A DNA stretch of 29,697 nt. Source: a virus. The notes under the pieces are model-generated. The model ran no database searches and was not told the DNA's origin. It saw nothing but the letters and a program-made list of their open reading frames with translations. The stretch spans positions 1 through 29,697 of the IMG/VR virus record IMGVR_UViG_3300032677_000122, one strand, 5' to 3'. The stretch's first letter is position 1, and each line of letters opens with the position of its first letter. Below are positions 20,004 through 27,430 of this stretch, piece by piece. The position numbers and the translations under genes are program-made.

Positions 20004-20155
20004 AACCCGGCGACACCATCATCGTTTATTCCGGCGCCCATTACGGACGTCTGCACCGGATCATCGAGATCATCGGCAACCGCGTCCACGCCTACCAGGT
20101 GGACACGCGCGACTGGGTGTGCGCCCTCGTTTGCGACTGCGAGGTGGTGGCGTGA
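20000..20155 (+). CDS. Small early protein of unknown function
   Basis: A 51-aa ORF starting MKPGDTIIVYSGAHYGRLHR. It overlaps the RHH stop (ATGA) and the next gene start (GTGA), so it is embedded in a coupled operon. The beta-rich sequence (DTIIVYSGAHYGRLHRIIEI) is KOW- or SH3-like in feel, but no family is certain. Confidence 0.5.
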   Translation: MKPGDTIIVYSGAHYGRLHRIIEIIGNRVHAYQVDTRDWVCALVCDCEVVA

Positions 20156-20625
20156 AAGCAGATATTCGCAACGGCAAACTCTGCGGAGAGTGCCAGGCCA
20201 AACTTTGTTCCGAATGCAAGTCGCGCATGAGCGACCAATATCGCCTGCGGGCCGCCACCATCCGGCGCGAACTGCGCCGGCATCATTTGAGCGAGCGGGA
20301 GCGGCATCTGGCGGAGGTGATCCTTGACATGTCCTTTGGCTGGCAGCGGGACAGCATCATCATCCCCCAGCTTCAATGCTTCACGGATATTACGGGTATC
20401 GGCAAGACGCATGTCAGCGAGGGCATCAACGATCTGCACCTGATGCGCATCATCCGCGTGGTCACCGAGAAGGGCCAGCCGGTTTATTCGATTCGGGAGG
20501 ACGTGGAGAATTGGAAGGTGAAGCCGCGCGTGTCCGAATCGGCGATGGCGGGCAGCATCAACCTGGTCCGCGAATGGAACGGGATGAAACCGCTGGTCGC
20601 GCCGCTGGAGGCCATCGCAAATTAG
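20152..20625 (+). CDS. Replication protein O-like DNA-binding protein
   Basis: A 157-aa protein starting at the GTG at 20152. A small cysteine cluster (CGECQAKLCSEC, C11/C14/C19/C22) is followed by a winged-helix region like the N-terminal domain of phage replication protein O: LSERERHLAEVILDMSFGW, then IIIPQLQCFTDITGIGKTHV as the recognition-helix region. Such proteins bind the phage origin and recruit the helicase. A DnaB-like helicase gene begins at 29451 in the same operon. An extra start eleven codons upstream exists, but GTGA overlap with the previous stop favours 20152. Confidence 0.65.
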   Translation: MKADIRNGKLCGECQAKLCSECKSRMSDQYRLRAATIRRELRRHHLSERERHLAEVILDMSFGWQRDSIIIPQLQCFTDITGIGKTHVSEGINDLHLMRIIRVVTEKGQPVYSIREDVENWKVKPRVSESAMAGSINLVREWNGMKPLVAPLEAIAN

Positions 20626-20667
20626 GCGTTCCCGTGAGCCAGGAATTGCCGCAGTTATTTTGAGATT

Positions 20668-20949
20668 ATGAACCCCCCCTTTGAAAACGAATGCCCGGCC
20701 TGCCATGTGCGCGCGAAGGAAATGGAATCGTACCGGCTCTGTGCGGTTTACCTCTGCCAGACCGTCAATTGCGCCGTGGTCTCGTTTTTCCCGCGCAAGA
20801 CATATTCTTCCGCGCCTGTTCCGAAAACGACCAAGGGCAAAGGAATGAACGGCAAGGGAATGAAGAATTCCCCTGCCAATCATTCCCCTGCCAAAGGCCC
20901 GGTCCTGACGGCAGCGGAAAAGGAAATCATTCTGGGAGGTGCCAAGTGA
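20668..20949 (+). CDS. Small zinc-finger-like protein
   Basis: A 93-aa protein with CPAC (C9, C12) and further cysteines at 25, 30 and 35, consistent with a small zinc-binding fold. The rest is basic and repetitive (KTTKGKGMNGKGMKNSP) and probably unstructured. No family is recognised. It starts 43 bp after the RepO-like stop and overlaps the next gene by GTGA. Confidence 0.5.
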   Translation: MNPPFENECPACHVRAKEMESYRLCAVYLCQTVNCAVVSFFPRKTYSSAPVPKTTKGKGMNGKGMKNSPANHSPAKGPVLTAAEKEIILGGAK

Positions 20950-21239
20950 GCCGCAACAAATACGTGATCGTCGAACCGGCGCCCGGCCTGCCCGTGGCGA
21001 TCCTGGTGCCGGAAATCGTGCTGCACAAGCAGGCGATTGACCGCAGCTTGCTCAAGCCGGTCAGCGCGGGATTTTTCTCGCTCGTAAACGGCTACGTGTG
21101 TGTGTTCGGTGAGTCCATGTCCCTGGGTCTGCGCGCGCGGACGGAAGATGCAAAAATCATTTGCGACACGCTATGTTCAATGGGTCTCGCGCAATTGCCC
21201 GAACCCTCCACCCGCAGCTCTCAACTCTCAACCTTTTAA
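20946..21239 (+). CDS. Small early protein of unknown function
   Basis: A 97-aa protein beginning at the GTG at 20946, preceded by a strong GGGAGG six bases upstream. The sequence has a beta-type start (NKYVIVEPAPGLPVAILVPE) and an amphipathic end. The Shine-Dalgarno sequence and the GTGA overlap decide this start over an upstream in-frame extension. No family is recognised. Confidence 0.55.
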   Translation: MSRNKYVIVEPAPGLPVAILVPEIVLHKQAIDRSLLKPVSAGFFSLVNGYVCVFGESMSLGLRARTEDAKIICDTLCSMGLAQLPEPSTRSSQLSTF

Positions 21240-21404
21240 ATGAAATCTTCCACCGCCGCAAATGCCCGCACCGCCTCCTGGCTTGCTGATTCAAGCTCTA
21301 AAAGGTGCGTGGGAAGGGGTCCACATATGAATTCACTGGCCCGCGCTTGCCGGCCTGGGTCCCTCGGCGGCTTCTCTTCAAAAGCTGAAAAACTGAAACA
21401 CTGA
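21240..21404 (+). CDS. Doubtful 54-aa ORF
   Basis: This ORF starts one base after the previous stop (MKSSTAANARTASWLADSS) and runs into the CTGAAAC repeat at 21381. The second half is low in structure and partly repeat-encoded. It may be a decayed or spurious gene; it is listed because of its placement in the coupled operon. Confidence 0.3.
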   Translation: MKSSTAANARTASWLADSSSKRCVGRGPHMNSLARACRPGSLGGFSSKAEKLKH

Positions 21405-21413
21405 AATACTGAA
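21381..21413. repeat. CTGAAAC tandem repeat, rightward copy 1
   Basis: Units AGCTGAAAA, ACTGAAACACTG and AAATACTGAAA run up to the ATG at 21414, again at a gene boundary. The orientation matches the direction of transcription, as for the minus-strand copies. Confidence 0.8.
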
Positions 21414-21509
21414 ATGAAAACCGTGCTGCAACTGATTGATTGGCTCCAATGGCGGCTCGCCTGCCTGCGGATGGACTTGCGGCTCTTGGGGAAAATGCTG
21501 AAACGCTGA
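21414..21509 (+). CDS. 31-aa ORF, possibly a small peptide
   Basis: This encodes MKTVLQLIDWLQWRLACLRM followed by a basic tail. It has an amphipathic aromatic helix and lies between two CTGAAAC repeat strings. Short size and lack of a ribosome-binding site make it uncertain. Confidence 0.3.
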   Translation: MKTVLQLIDWLQWRLACLRMDLRLLGKMLKR

Positions 21510-21528
21510 AACCTGAAACACTGAAATG
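21496..21528. repeat. CTGAAAC tandem repeat, rightward copy 2
   Basis: Units ATGCTGAAACG, CTGAAACCTG and AAACACTGAAA overlap the end of the 31-aa ORF and lead to the next start. Confidence 0.8.
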
Positions 21529-21531
21529 CCT

Positions 21532-21678
21532 ATGAACAATGAACCGATTGAATTCCTGCCCGTCCGCCGCGACTGGCTGAAACCCGCGCAAACCAACCGC
21601 ACGCGCGATTTGTGCTGGGGCATCGTGATCGGCAGCGTGGTGACCGTGGCCGTGGCCGTCATCCTGATCCTGGTATGA
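21532..21678 (+). CDS. Small single-pass membrane protein
   Basis: A 48-aa ORF starting MNNEPIEFLPVRRDWLKPAQ and ending in one transmembrane helix (WGIVIGSVVTVAVAVILILV). An alternative start two codons upstream is at 21526. Its stop overlaps the ATG of the HTH gene (ATGA), so it is coupled. Function is unknown. Confidence 0.5.
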   Translation: MNNEPIEFLPVRRDWLKPAQTNRTRDLCWGIVIGSVVTVAVAVILILV

Positions 21679-22142
21679 GCATGACCGAAACCGGACTCCG
21701 GATGAATGGCGGCGGTCGCCAGACCGCCGCTACGCAACCCGGCCTGCCCCTGCTGGTGAGCCAGCGCACCGTGTTCCTGCCCGTGGACGCGGTGCGCGCC
21801 AAGTTCGGTTGCGACGCCGAGAGCGTGTTCGCCATGGTGGATAACGGCGAGCTGCGCTGGGCCTTCAACCTGGGGATTGACGGCAAGCGCGCCGAGTGGC
21901 GGTTCTGGACGCGCGAGATCATCGCGCCGGAAACCACGAAAGACGTGGAGTTGCCCCAAGTCCTGGCCAGCATCCTGGGCGCGCATAAATTTGAGTTGCG
22001 GCGCGGCGAAATTGAGCGCCAGTGGATCGTGTCCGCGCAACATGTCATGCGGCTGGTCAAGGCCGGTTGGTTGGAATTGTCCCGGCCGGGCCACGTCACC
22101 CGCGCCAGCGCGGCGGCGTTTCTGAAAGGGCGCGCATTATGA
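21675..22142 (+). CDS. HTH protein with an excisionase-like C-terminus
   Basis: A 155-aa protein. Residues 12-20 (GGGRQTAAT) come from a GTAG-headed hairpin repeat. The central part has a FLPVDAVRAKFGCDAESVFAMVD block. The C-terminal 35 residues, SAQHVMRLVKAGWLELSRPG then a final AAAFLKGR, have the layout of a small excisionase or MerR-like helix-turn-helix. It may regulate the early operon or assist recombination. Confidence 0.55.
   Translation: MSMTETGLRMNGGGRQTAATQPGLPLLVSQRTVFLPVDAVRAKFGCDAESVFAMVDNGELRWAFNLGIDGKRAEWRFWTREIIAPETTKDVELPQVLASILGAHKFELRRGEIERQWIVSAQHVMRLVKAGWLELSRPGHVTRASAAAFLKGRAL
21708..21734 (-). repeat. GTAG-headed REP-like hairpin near the HTH gene start
   Basis: On the minus strand it begins GTAGCGGCGGTC and ends GACCGCCGCC around TGGC. 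Its stem differs from the 17231 copy by a compensating pair of changes, and the loop is identical. Confidence 0.8.
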
Positions 22143-22324
22143 ACTATCAATCCCGCTCCGCCCGTGTGTACCGCCTCGCCGAAAAACGGCTCCGCGATGC
22201 CCGCCGCCGCAAATTACAGGCGCTCGGGGATATTGTCAGGACAGCAATTCCCAAGGCTGGCAAGGCGGGGTCACAGTCGGCAGGGTGCGTAGAATTTTCA
22301 GGAGGTTCATGCCTGCCAGCTTAA
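22139..22324 (+). CDS. Small basic protein
   Basis: A 61-aa ORF starting MNYQSRSARVYRLAEKRL. It is very basic in the first half and low in structure after that. ATGA overlap with the HTH gene and immediate adjacency to the next start argue that it is translated. No family is recognised. Confidence 0.45.
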   Translation: MNYQSRSARVYRLAEKRLRDARRRKLQALGDIVRTAIPKAGKAGSQSAGCVEFSGGSCLPA

Positions 22325-23053
22325 ATGTTTCCATCCATGAATAAACTCCAAAAACTTGCCCCGTCCCTGAAAGTGGTCGCCGACGATGTCGCCGCCGCCA
22401 AGCTCCGCGAACTGCTCAAAGACGCGGACGACGGTTTCCGCCGCGTGGTGAAAGCCGGCCTGTACATCGAATGGATCGCCGCCAATGTGCCGCATGGGCA
22501 ATTCCAGCCTTGGATTGAAGCGCATTGCCCTGATGTTCCGCATGTCACTATTCACCGATGGCGCAGTCTGGCCAAGAACCTCTGCGAGTGGTCTGGCCTC
22601 AAATTGTCCAACTTGGACAATTTGACCGTGCCGGCGGAAAATCTGCTGACATTGCCGGTGGCGGAACTGCCGAAAAACTTGCAGGCCGCGCGCTCCAAAA
22701 TGGACGAAGTGTTGGACTCCGCGCGCACGCCCAAGCAACTCTTCCTGGACATTGGCTTCAAGCAGGGCGAGCTGGGCGCGGACGGCTATCCCCGCGCCAA
22801 GCGCGGGAACAAGAGCGGCCAAGGCTGCACGAAGGCGATGCGGATGCAGGCCAAATATGCGAACGACCAAGAGCGGCTGATCGCGATGGAGATCAACGCG
22901 GGGATCTTCATCAACTGGGTCAAAGAGAACCTCACGCTGAACGGTTTCCCGCGCATGGATGAAGCGCCCGGCGGCAAAAAGACGTTGCTGGCCTTCAAGG
23001 CGGCCGTCAAAGAGGCGCACCTGTTTTTTGTCAATCTTGAAAGGCCGCAATGA
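22325..23053 (+). CDS. DUF3102-like phage protein
   Basis: A 242-aa protein. Residues about 43-80 (VKAGLYIEWIAANVPHGQF, then PHVTIHRWRSLAKNL) resemble the core of the DUF3102 family, which pairs a helical region and an HTH-like segment and is found in phage and plasmid DNA-metabolism genes. Its basic central part contains RAKRGNKSGQGCTKAMRMQA. The segment KLSNLDNL is encoded by a 27-bp palindrome at 22599-22625. Starts at 22325 or 22337 are possible. It overlaps the next gene by ATGA. Confidence 0.5.
   Translation: MFPSMNKLQKLAPSLKVVADDVAAAKLRELLKDADDGFRRVVKAGLYIEWIAANVPHGQFQPWIEAHCPDVPHVTIHRWRSLAKNLCEWSGLKLSNLDNLTVPAENLLTLPVAELPKNLQAARSKMDEVLDSARTPKQLFLDIGFKQGELGADGYPRAKRGNKSGQGCTKAMRMQAKYANDQERLIAMEINAGIFINWVKENLTLNGFPRMDEAPGGKKTLLAFKAAVKEAHLFFVNLERPQ
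22599..22625. promoter_or_regulatory. 27-bp near-perfect palindrome inside a CDS
   Basis: Two 13-bp arms (TCAAATTGTCCAA and its complement TTGGACAATTTGA) flank a single C. The half-site core TTGGAC matches the three half-sites at 19299-19333. It may be a binding site for a phage regulator, or the palindrome may be a by-product of the encoded KLSNLDNL repeat. Confidence 0.4.
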
Positions 23054-23541
23054 AACCAGTCACTGTCAAGCAATGGGAAAAGATGCCCGCCCGGCCCAAG
23101 TCCTGGCTCGTGAGGAAGGCGCTAGGCACGTTCTGCACGGTTTACTGGCAACTTGAGACGCCCGCCAAACCCGGCGACTGCATTCCCGGCACCGGCAGCT
23201 ATCAGACGGAGAAATTCGCGAAAGAGGTTTTGGAGTATAATCGGAAAAAGCTGCCGCAAGATGCGTGCGTTCGTCGCTCCCTTTGCTTCCTGTATTTCGT
23301 GGACGCCGCTGGCCACAACCTCAATCCGGCGCACACGCTGATTGAGGAAATGGTCAAACGCGGTTGGCGTTGCAATGTTTGGTTCAATCCCGCCAATTGC
23401 GAGAAATCGCATAGCGCTCAATTTTACCGAGCTCCCGGGGATCACGGCGACAGCTTTTTTTACGACAGCAATAATGTGACGGACGCCATTGCCGCCGCCG
23501 CCTTGCAAGCGCTGGGTCTGATGCAGCCATATCCGTTTTGA
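23050..23541 (+). CDS. Possible ABA-sandwich-type phage protein
   Basis: A 163-aa protein. The C-terminal half (NPAHTLIEEMVKRGWRCNVW, then NNVTDAIAAAALQALGL) resembles the small phage ABA-sandwich domains found in early operons, where a helix pairs with a beta sheet and a final Ala-rich helix. The N-terminal half has VKQWEKMPARPKSWLVRKAL and no known motif. It lies between the DUF3102-like gene and the transposase and overlaps the former. Confidence 0.4.
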   Translation: MKPVTVKQWEKMPARPKSWLVRKALGTFCTVYWQLETPAKPGDCIPGTGSYQTEKFAKEVLEYNRKKLPQDACVRRSLCFLYFVDAAGHNLNPAHTLIEEMVKRGWRCNVWFNPANCEKSHSAQFYRAPGDHGDSFFYDSNNVTDAIAAAALQALGLMQPYPF

Positions 23542-23544
23542 ATC

Positions 23545-26112
23545 ATGATCTCCGATCTCAACATTTTGGGCGACGCCAACCAAGCAGGGGAGCCACGTAC
23601 ACAAACCGTCCCGATTGCAAGCGCGGCGTCGCCCGATTCTGATTCTGACAGGATGAACAAGATGGACAGGATGGAGCAAGCGGCCCCGTCTTATCCGGTT
23701 AATCCGGTTAATTCTGTCCAAATTGTTCCACATGGAATGGGTTTGCAGTTCAGCGCGCCGCTGATCCAGCCGGTCCACGACGTGCGCGAGTACCTGGCCG
23801 CGCGCCAGCCGGTGATGTTTTACCAGGACGAACTGCCGTTGCTCATCACCTTGCCGGAGAATGATGAACGGAACATTCATGTGCGGTCCGAAACCCGCGC
23901 CTTGTGCAGCGCGTGCGAATTGGTGCTGGCCCGCGTCAAAAATCGTGAGAGCGTGAACAGCGCCTGCAAGGCCGTGCTCAAACTGTTCCCGCTGGCCAAT
24001 TGGAAATTGGGCACCTTCCGGCAAAAGTATGATTGGTGGATTGAAGCCAAGGATTGGACTGTGCTGGTCAACTGCTCACGCGCCGGCGGCGATTGGATTG
24101 ACCGCGCCACCGCGTTGCCGGCCGCCTTCGTGGTCTATGCCCTGAACCGCGTGGATGAACTGGACGGCCAGTTGCAAGAAGCCATCCGCAGTCTGCGGCG
24201 CCAATGGCAGACCGGGCTGAACCATGCCGGCCAGGCGGAGGCCATTGCGGGCTATGACTGGAAGAGCAGGGACGTGCGCAGAATGCCGGAAGGCTGGGGC
24301 CACAACAATTTGTCCCGCCATCTCAAGCGCGAGTTCAAGCTCCGCGCGCTCCCGCCTGAATTTATTCAGTTCTGGAAACTGCTCTGTGAACTTCACCAGC
24401 GCGTGAGCAGCAACGCCCGCCAACAATTGCTGGCGCTCTGGCAAACCAAACTGCCCTTTGAAATCAACGGCCAGGCTTACGAGCTGATCCCCGGTTACAC
24501 CGACTGGCCCGCCGCCGATCCGCGCACGGACGTGCCCACCGGCTGGACCGAATCCAACCTGAACCGTCATCTTCCGGATGCCTACGAGCTGGCCGCCGCG
24601 CGCATCGGCATCAAGCAGGCGGGCAATCTGGGCTTCAAGATTCGCACGTCGCGCCTGGGCTTGAAGCTGGGCGAGTTCATGGAGTTTGACGATCACGAGT
24701 TCAACGTGAAGGTGAACTTCCCCGGCCAATTGCGCGCCCTGCGTCCGCGCTGTTTTGGCGCGGTGGATGCGTTGTCGGACTGCATGTTTAGCATGGTGAT
24801 CAAGCCCACCTTTTGGGATCTCGAAGCCGAAGCCAAGCGCACCCTGACGGAAAAAGATTTCATGTGGTTCATCGTGGCCGTGCTCACGCATCGCGGCTAT
24901 CGCGCGGATGTGGGCACGATGCTGCTGTGCGAGTGGGGCACGTCGGCGATTCGCGGCAACCTTAAACTCAAAATTAACGACCCGTTAAGAGACGATTTTG
25001 AGAAGCGGATTTTTGATTGCACGGGCGGCAAGGTCCGCGTGGATCGCGGCGGCCGGTTCCGCAAGGCGGCCCATCCCGGCCAGTTCGCTCCGCCCGCGGG
25101 CGGCAATTTCCGGTTCAAGCCGCACGTCGAACAATTCTGGCGGATGCTGGATGACTGGTTGGATGCGCTCAAGGGCCAGGTGGGCAAGAGCCGCGATTTC
25201 GCCCCGGAGGAAATGGAGCGGGCCGACGCCTATAACAACAAGCTGCTCAAAGCGGCCCGGCTGATGGGCGTGGACCAGGCTGCCAGCCTGATCCTTCCGC
25301 GCATGACTTTTGCCGAGTTTACCCAGGCGGCCAATCGGGTGATGAACCTGGTGAATGACGATCCCGATCATGAATGCAATTCGTGGGAGCAATGCGGCTT
25401 CGTCACCAAGGAATTCCGCGAGATTGAATCCGCGCCCTGGCAACCGCTGGCCGCCCTGGCTAACGTAGCGGCGTCTCGGCAGAGCGCCGCCATTCAAGCC
25501 ATCCAGGCCAACGATCTCCTCTTTCGCGCCCGTCGGATGACCCGCGCCGAAGCGGATAAGACTCAGCGCCATCAGCTCACGCCGCTGCCGATGATGATGA
25601 TTCCCGCGCTGGTGGGACCGCAATTCGCCCGCCCGGCCGTAACGGTGCGCAAGGGCAAATTCGAGATCCAGGATCGCAATGAGTTCTGCACGCCGGATGC
25701 CCTGGTGTTCGTGGCCATTGACGCCGAAGGCCGTCCTTTGCCCGAGGGCGAGCAATACACGCCCTACATCAACCCCATCTCCCCCGACGCGCTGGTGATC
25801 TGCGACGCGCGGGGTTCCGTGGTCAGTGTCTGCCCGCCGGACCTCCAGCCCGCGCGCAATGACGATCACGGCGTGAAAGAGGCCATGGGCGTGAAAAACC
25901 ATTGGCAGGCTCTGAAGCTGGCTCCCCAACGCGAGCGCCATGCCGCCGCCGGCGCGGGCGTGGAGTTCATGCGTCTGCACAACGCCCAACTGACGCCCGC
26001 AGCGGCACCTAGGCAGAGTGCCGACGAAATGACCCAGCCAGTCCGCGTGGACGATTGCACGGAAGACACTTTGGCGCGGGAATACACCGCGCCCACAACA
26101 CAGTTCGACTAA
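23545..26112 (+). CDS. MuA-like DDE transposase (phage integrase)
   Basis: An 855-aa protein in the position and size class of MuA, directly followed by a MuB-like gene. N-terminal DNA-binding-type regions (residues about 85-230) precede a transposase core. The first catalytic Asp is probably D382 in EFDDHEF; the last acid is E529 in KPHVEQFWRML. The second lies either at D455 (GYRADVGT) or at E463 in CEWGTSAI, which replaces the usual D-N-G motif. Residues 35-58 are a GACAGGAT palindrome product, and 641-649 and 819-827 derive from GTAG hairpins. A start at M65 (23737) would exclude the palindrome, but the first ATG lies three bases after the previous stop. Confidence 0.75.
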   Translation: MISDLNILGDANQAGEPRTQTVPIASAASPDSDSDRMNKMDRMEQAAPSYPVNPVNSVQIVPHGMGLQFSAPLIQPVHDVREYLAARQPVMFYQDELPLLITLPENDERNIHVRSETRALCSACELVLARVKNRESVNSACKAVLKLFPLANWKLGTFRQKYDWWIEAKDWTVLVNCSRAGGDWIDRATALPAAFVVYALNRVDELDGQLQEAIRSLRRQWQTGLNHAGQAEAIAGYDWKSRDVRRMPEGWGHNNLSRHLKREFKLRALPPEFIQFWKLLCELHQRVSSNARQQLLALWQTKLPFEINGQAYELIPGYTDWPAADPRTDVPTGWTESNLNRHLPDAYELAAARIGIKQAGNLGFKIRTSRLGLKLGEFMEFDDHEFNVKVNFPGQLRALRPRCFGAVDALSDCMFSMVIKPTFWDLEAEAKRTLTEKDFMWFIVAVLTHRGYRADVGTMLLCEWGTSAIRGNLKLKINDPLRDDFEKRIFDCTGGKVRVDRGGRFRKAAHPGQFAPPAGGNFRFKPHVEQFWRMLDDWLDALKGQVGKSRDFAPEEMERADAYNNKLLKAARLMGVDQAASLILPRMTFAEFTQAANRVMNLVNDDPDHECNSWEQCGFVTKEFREIESAPWQPLAALANVAASRQSAAIQAIQANDLLFRARRMTRAEADKTQRHQLTPLPMMMIPALVGPQFARPAVTVRKGKFEIQDRNEFCTPDALVFVAIDAEGRPLPEGEQYTPYINPISPDALVICDARGSVVSVCPPDLQPARNDDHGVKEAMGVKNHWQALKLAPQRERHAAAGAGVEFMRLHNAQLTPAAAPRQSADEMTQPVRVDDCTEDTLAREYTAPTTQFD
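23647..23718. repeat. GACAGGAT palindromic repeat, copy 4, in frame in the transposase
   Basis: The first arm has GACAGGATGAACAAGATGG units; the second arm is diverged, with ATCCGGTTAATCCGG in place of ATCCTG units. It is read as DRMNKMDRM followed by YPVNPVNSV. The frame is open throughout despite divergence. Confidence 0.8.
25465..25491 (+). repeat. GTAG-headed REP-like hairpin inside the transposase gene
   Basis: Begins GTAGCGGCGTC and ends GAGCGCCGCC around CTCGGCAGAG. It encodes VAASRQSAA, read in the same frame as the portal copy (VAAARQRAA). Confidence 0.8.
25999..26025 (+). repeat. Degenerate REP-like hairpin near the transposase end
   Basis: A diverged copy, GCAGCGGCACC at the start and AGTGCCGAC at the end around TAGGCAG. 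It encodes AAPRQSAD, in the same frame as the other coding copies. The head has changed from GTAG to GCAG. Confidence 0.5.
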
Positions 26113-26139
26113 CCGCCGATCATCGGCACCAACAAAAAA

Positions 26140-27156
26140 ATGAGCACCGAAAACACACAGGTCACCAAATGGAAACCCTCCCCCGAACAGCACGCGCTGC
26201 TATCCGCGCTTCTGGAGGAATCGAAAAAAGAAAAATCCACCGCCGACTTTGCGCGCAAGTTCCTCCCGTTCGGGCGGAGTCTCTTTGACCAGATCATGGA
26301 CGCCCTCGACGCGGGCCGCCCCGAAAGCTATCTGGACAAAGTCTCCGAAGAGCGTCGGCGGAGCCTCTTTGATGAGTTGGAGCAAATCCTGTCCGAGATC
26401 CCGCGCAAGCGCGCCCTGATGACCCGCGTGCAAGAACTCGACATTTTCTTGACTAGTAAAATTCGCGCGGTCGAAACCGCCGTGGCCGAATGCAGCGTCA
26501 AACAGGGACCGGAGCGGCTCATCTTGTTTTTGGCCCCGACAGGCGGCGGAAAAACCATGCTATGCAATCACCTGCAAGCCGAAAAAAACGCGCGCATTGT
26601 CCAGGTGCGCGCCGCCTGGCGACGGAGCGAGAGCGGCCTGGTACCACTCATTGACATCTGCCGCGCTGTGGGAGTGCGCGTCGGGAAAAACCCGCGCGTT
26701 GCCAAGATGGAAGACGACCTGATTAAATTCTGTCAGAGCCGGCAGCTTTTGTTGGTTTTCGACGAAGGGGAGCATTTTGGAAAATCCGCGCTCAACCTGA
26801 TCAAATTCTTATTAAACGAAACCAACATCGTCATCGTGCTCTGTGCGGTCCCGGGTGAATATGACAAGTGGTTTGACTTCTTTCCCAACGAGGCCGAACA
26901 GGTGGCGCGTCGCAACCATGCGGTGTATGAAACCAGCCTGCTGCCCGAAAAAGACGTGGCCCTGTTTTTTCCCAAACACCAATTCGACGACGAAGCCGCG
27001 GCGCTCAAGAAGATCGCCACCGAGGCCAGCACCTTTGGCCATTACAGTTTGGTTCGACGGGTGGCGGTCCGCCTGGCGAATATCAAAAACGTGAAAGAAG
27101 GCGACGTGGCCGCCGCGCTCAAGAGCGCCCAGGCGGAGATGAAACGCAAATCGTAA
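26140..27156 (+). CDS. MuB-like AAA ATPase (transposition target selection)
   Basis: A 338-aa protein directly after the transposase. The Walker A motif APTGGGKT lies at residues 132-139 and the Walker B LVFDEGEHF at about 205-211 (D208, E209). The N-terminal 90 residues are helical and basic with a FLPFGRSLFDQIMDAL segment like the MuB DNA-binding N-terminus. MuB-type ATPases coat target DNA and bring it to the MuA transpososome. The gene has no Shine-Dalgarno sequence (AACAAAAAAATG). Confidence 0.8.
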   Translation: MSTENTQVTKWKPSPEQHALLSALLEESKKEKSTADFARKFLPFGRSLFDQIMDALDAGRPESYLDKVSEERRRSLFDELEQILSEIPRKRALMTRVQELDIFLTSKIRAVETAVAECSVKQGPERLILFLAPTGGGKTMLCNHLQAEKNARIVQVRAAWRRSESGLVPLIDICRAVGVRVGKNPRVAKMEDDLIKFCQSRQLLLVFDEGEHFGKSALNLIKFLLNETNIVIVLCAVPGEYDKWFDFFPNEAEQVARRNHAVYETSLLPEKDVALFFPKHQFDDEAAALKKIATEASTFGHYSLVRRVAVRLANIKNVKEGDVAAALKSAQAEMKRKS

Positions 27157-27170
27157 ATCATTTATCGCAA

Positions 27171-27398
27171 ATGATCACCAAAGGCCATTGGTTTTGCGAC
27201 CACTGCGACGATGTCGTCTTTATGACCTTCGAGCGGCGGACGCAAACCAATGTGCCTTGCCCGGTCTGCGGCCATCTGGCCTGCAACTTCATCCCCGCGC
27301 CGATCACCCGCCGGATGTTACCGGCGGAATGGTTCGCGGCCATGCGCCGCGCCGTGGATGAAGCGACCCAGCCCGAATTGCCAACCAGCAAGTTTTAA
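27171..27398 (+). CDS. Small zinc-ribbon protein
   Basis: A 75-aa protein with C9-x2-C12 (WFCDHCDD) and C30-x2-C33 (VPCPVCGHL), the spacing of a zinc ribbon, and a C-terminal helix (PAEWFAAMRRAVDEAT). Such proteins bind DNA or proteins; the role here is unknown. It begins 15 bases after MuB. Confidence 0.6.
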   Translation: MITKGHWFCDHCDDVVFMTFERRTQTNVPCPVCGHLACNFIPAPITRRMLPAEWFAAMRRAVDEATQPELPTSKF

Positions 27399-27430
27399 CC
27401 ACGGATTACACGGATTACACGAATAAAAAT
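27399..27430 (+). repeat. CACGGATTAC-family repeat forming a gene leader
   Basis: The units CCACGGATTACACGGATTAC and ACGAATAAAAAT lead straight into the ATG at 27431. The 15-bp end CGAATAAAAATATGA is shared with the start of the 80-aa gene at 17658. Confidence 0.85.

Noticed and set aside
21381-21528. CTGAAAC strings as a CRISPR array
   Set aside because: Units are 8-10 bp, contiguous and without spacers, and no cas gene is present.
871-23718. GACAGGAT palindromes as phage attachment or Mu-end sites
   Set aside because: They occur inside genes, at four dispersed places, and do not bound the phage; no transposase-binding layout is visible.
24985-26193. Long leftward ORF opposite the transposase gene
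   Set aside because: It is a shadow of the transposase reading frame, with no motif of its own.
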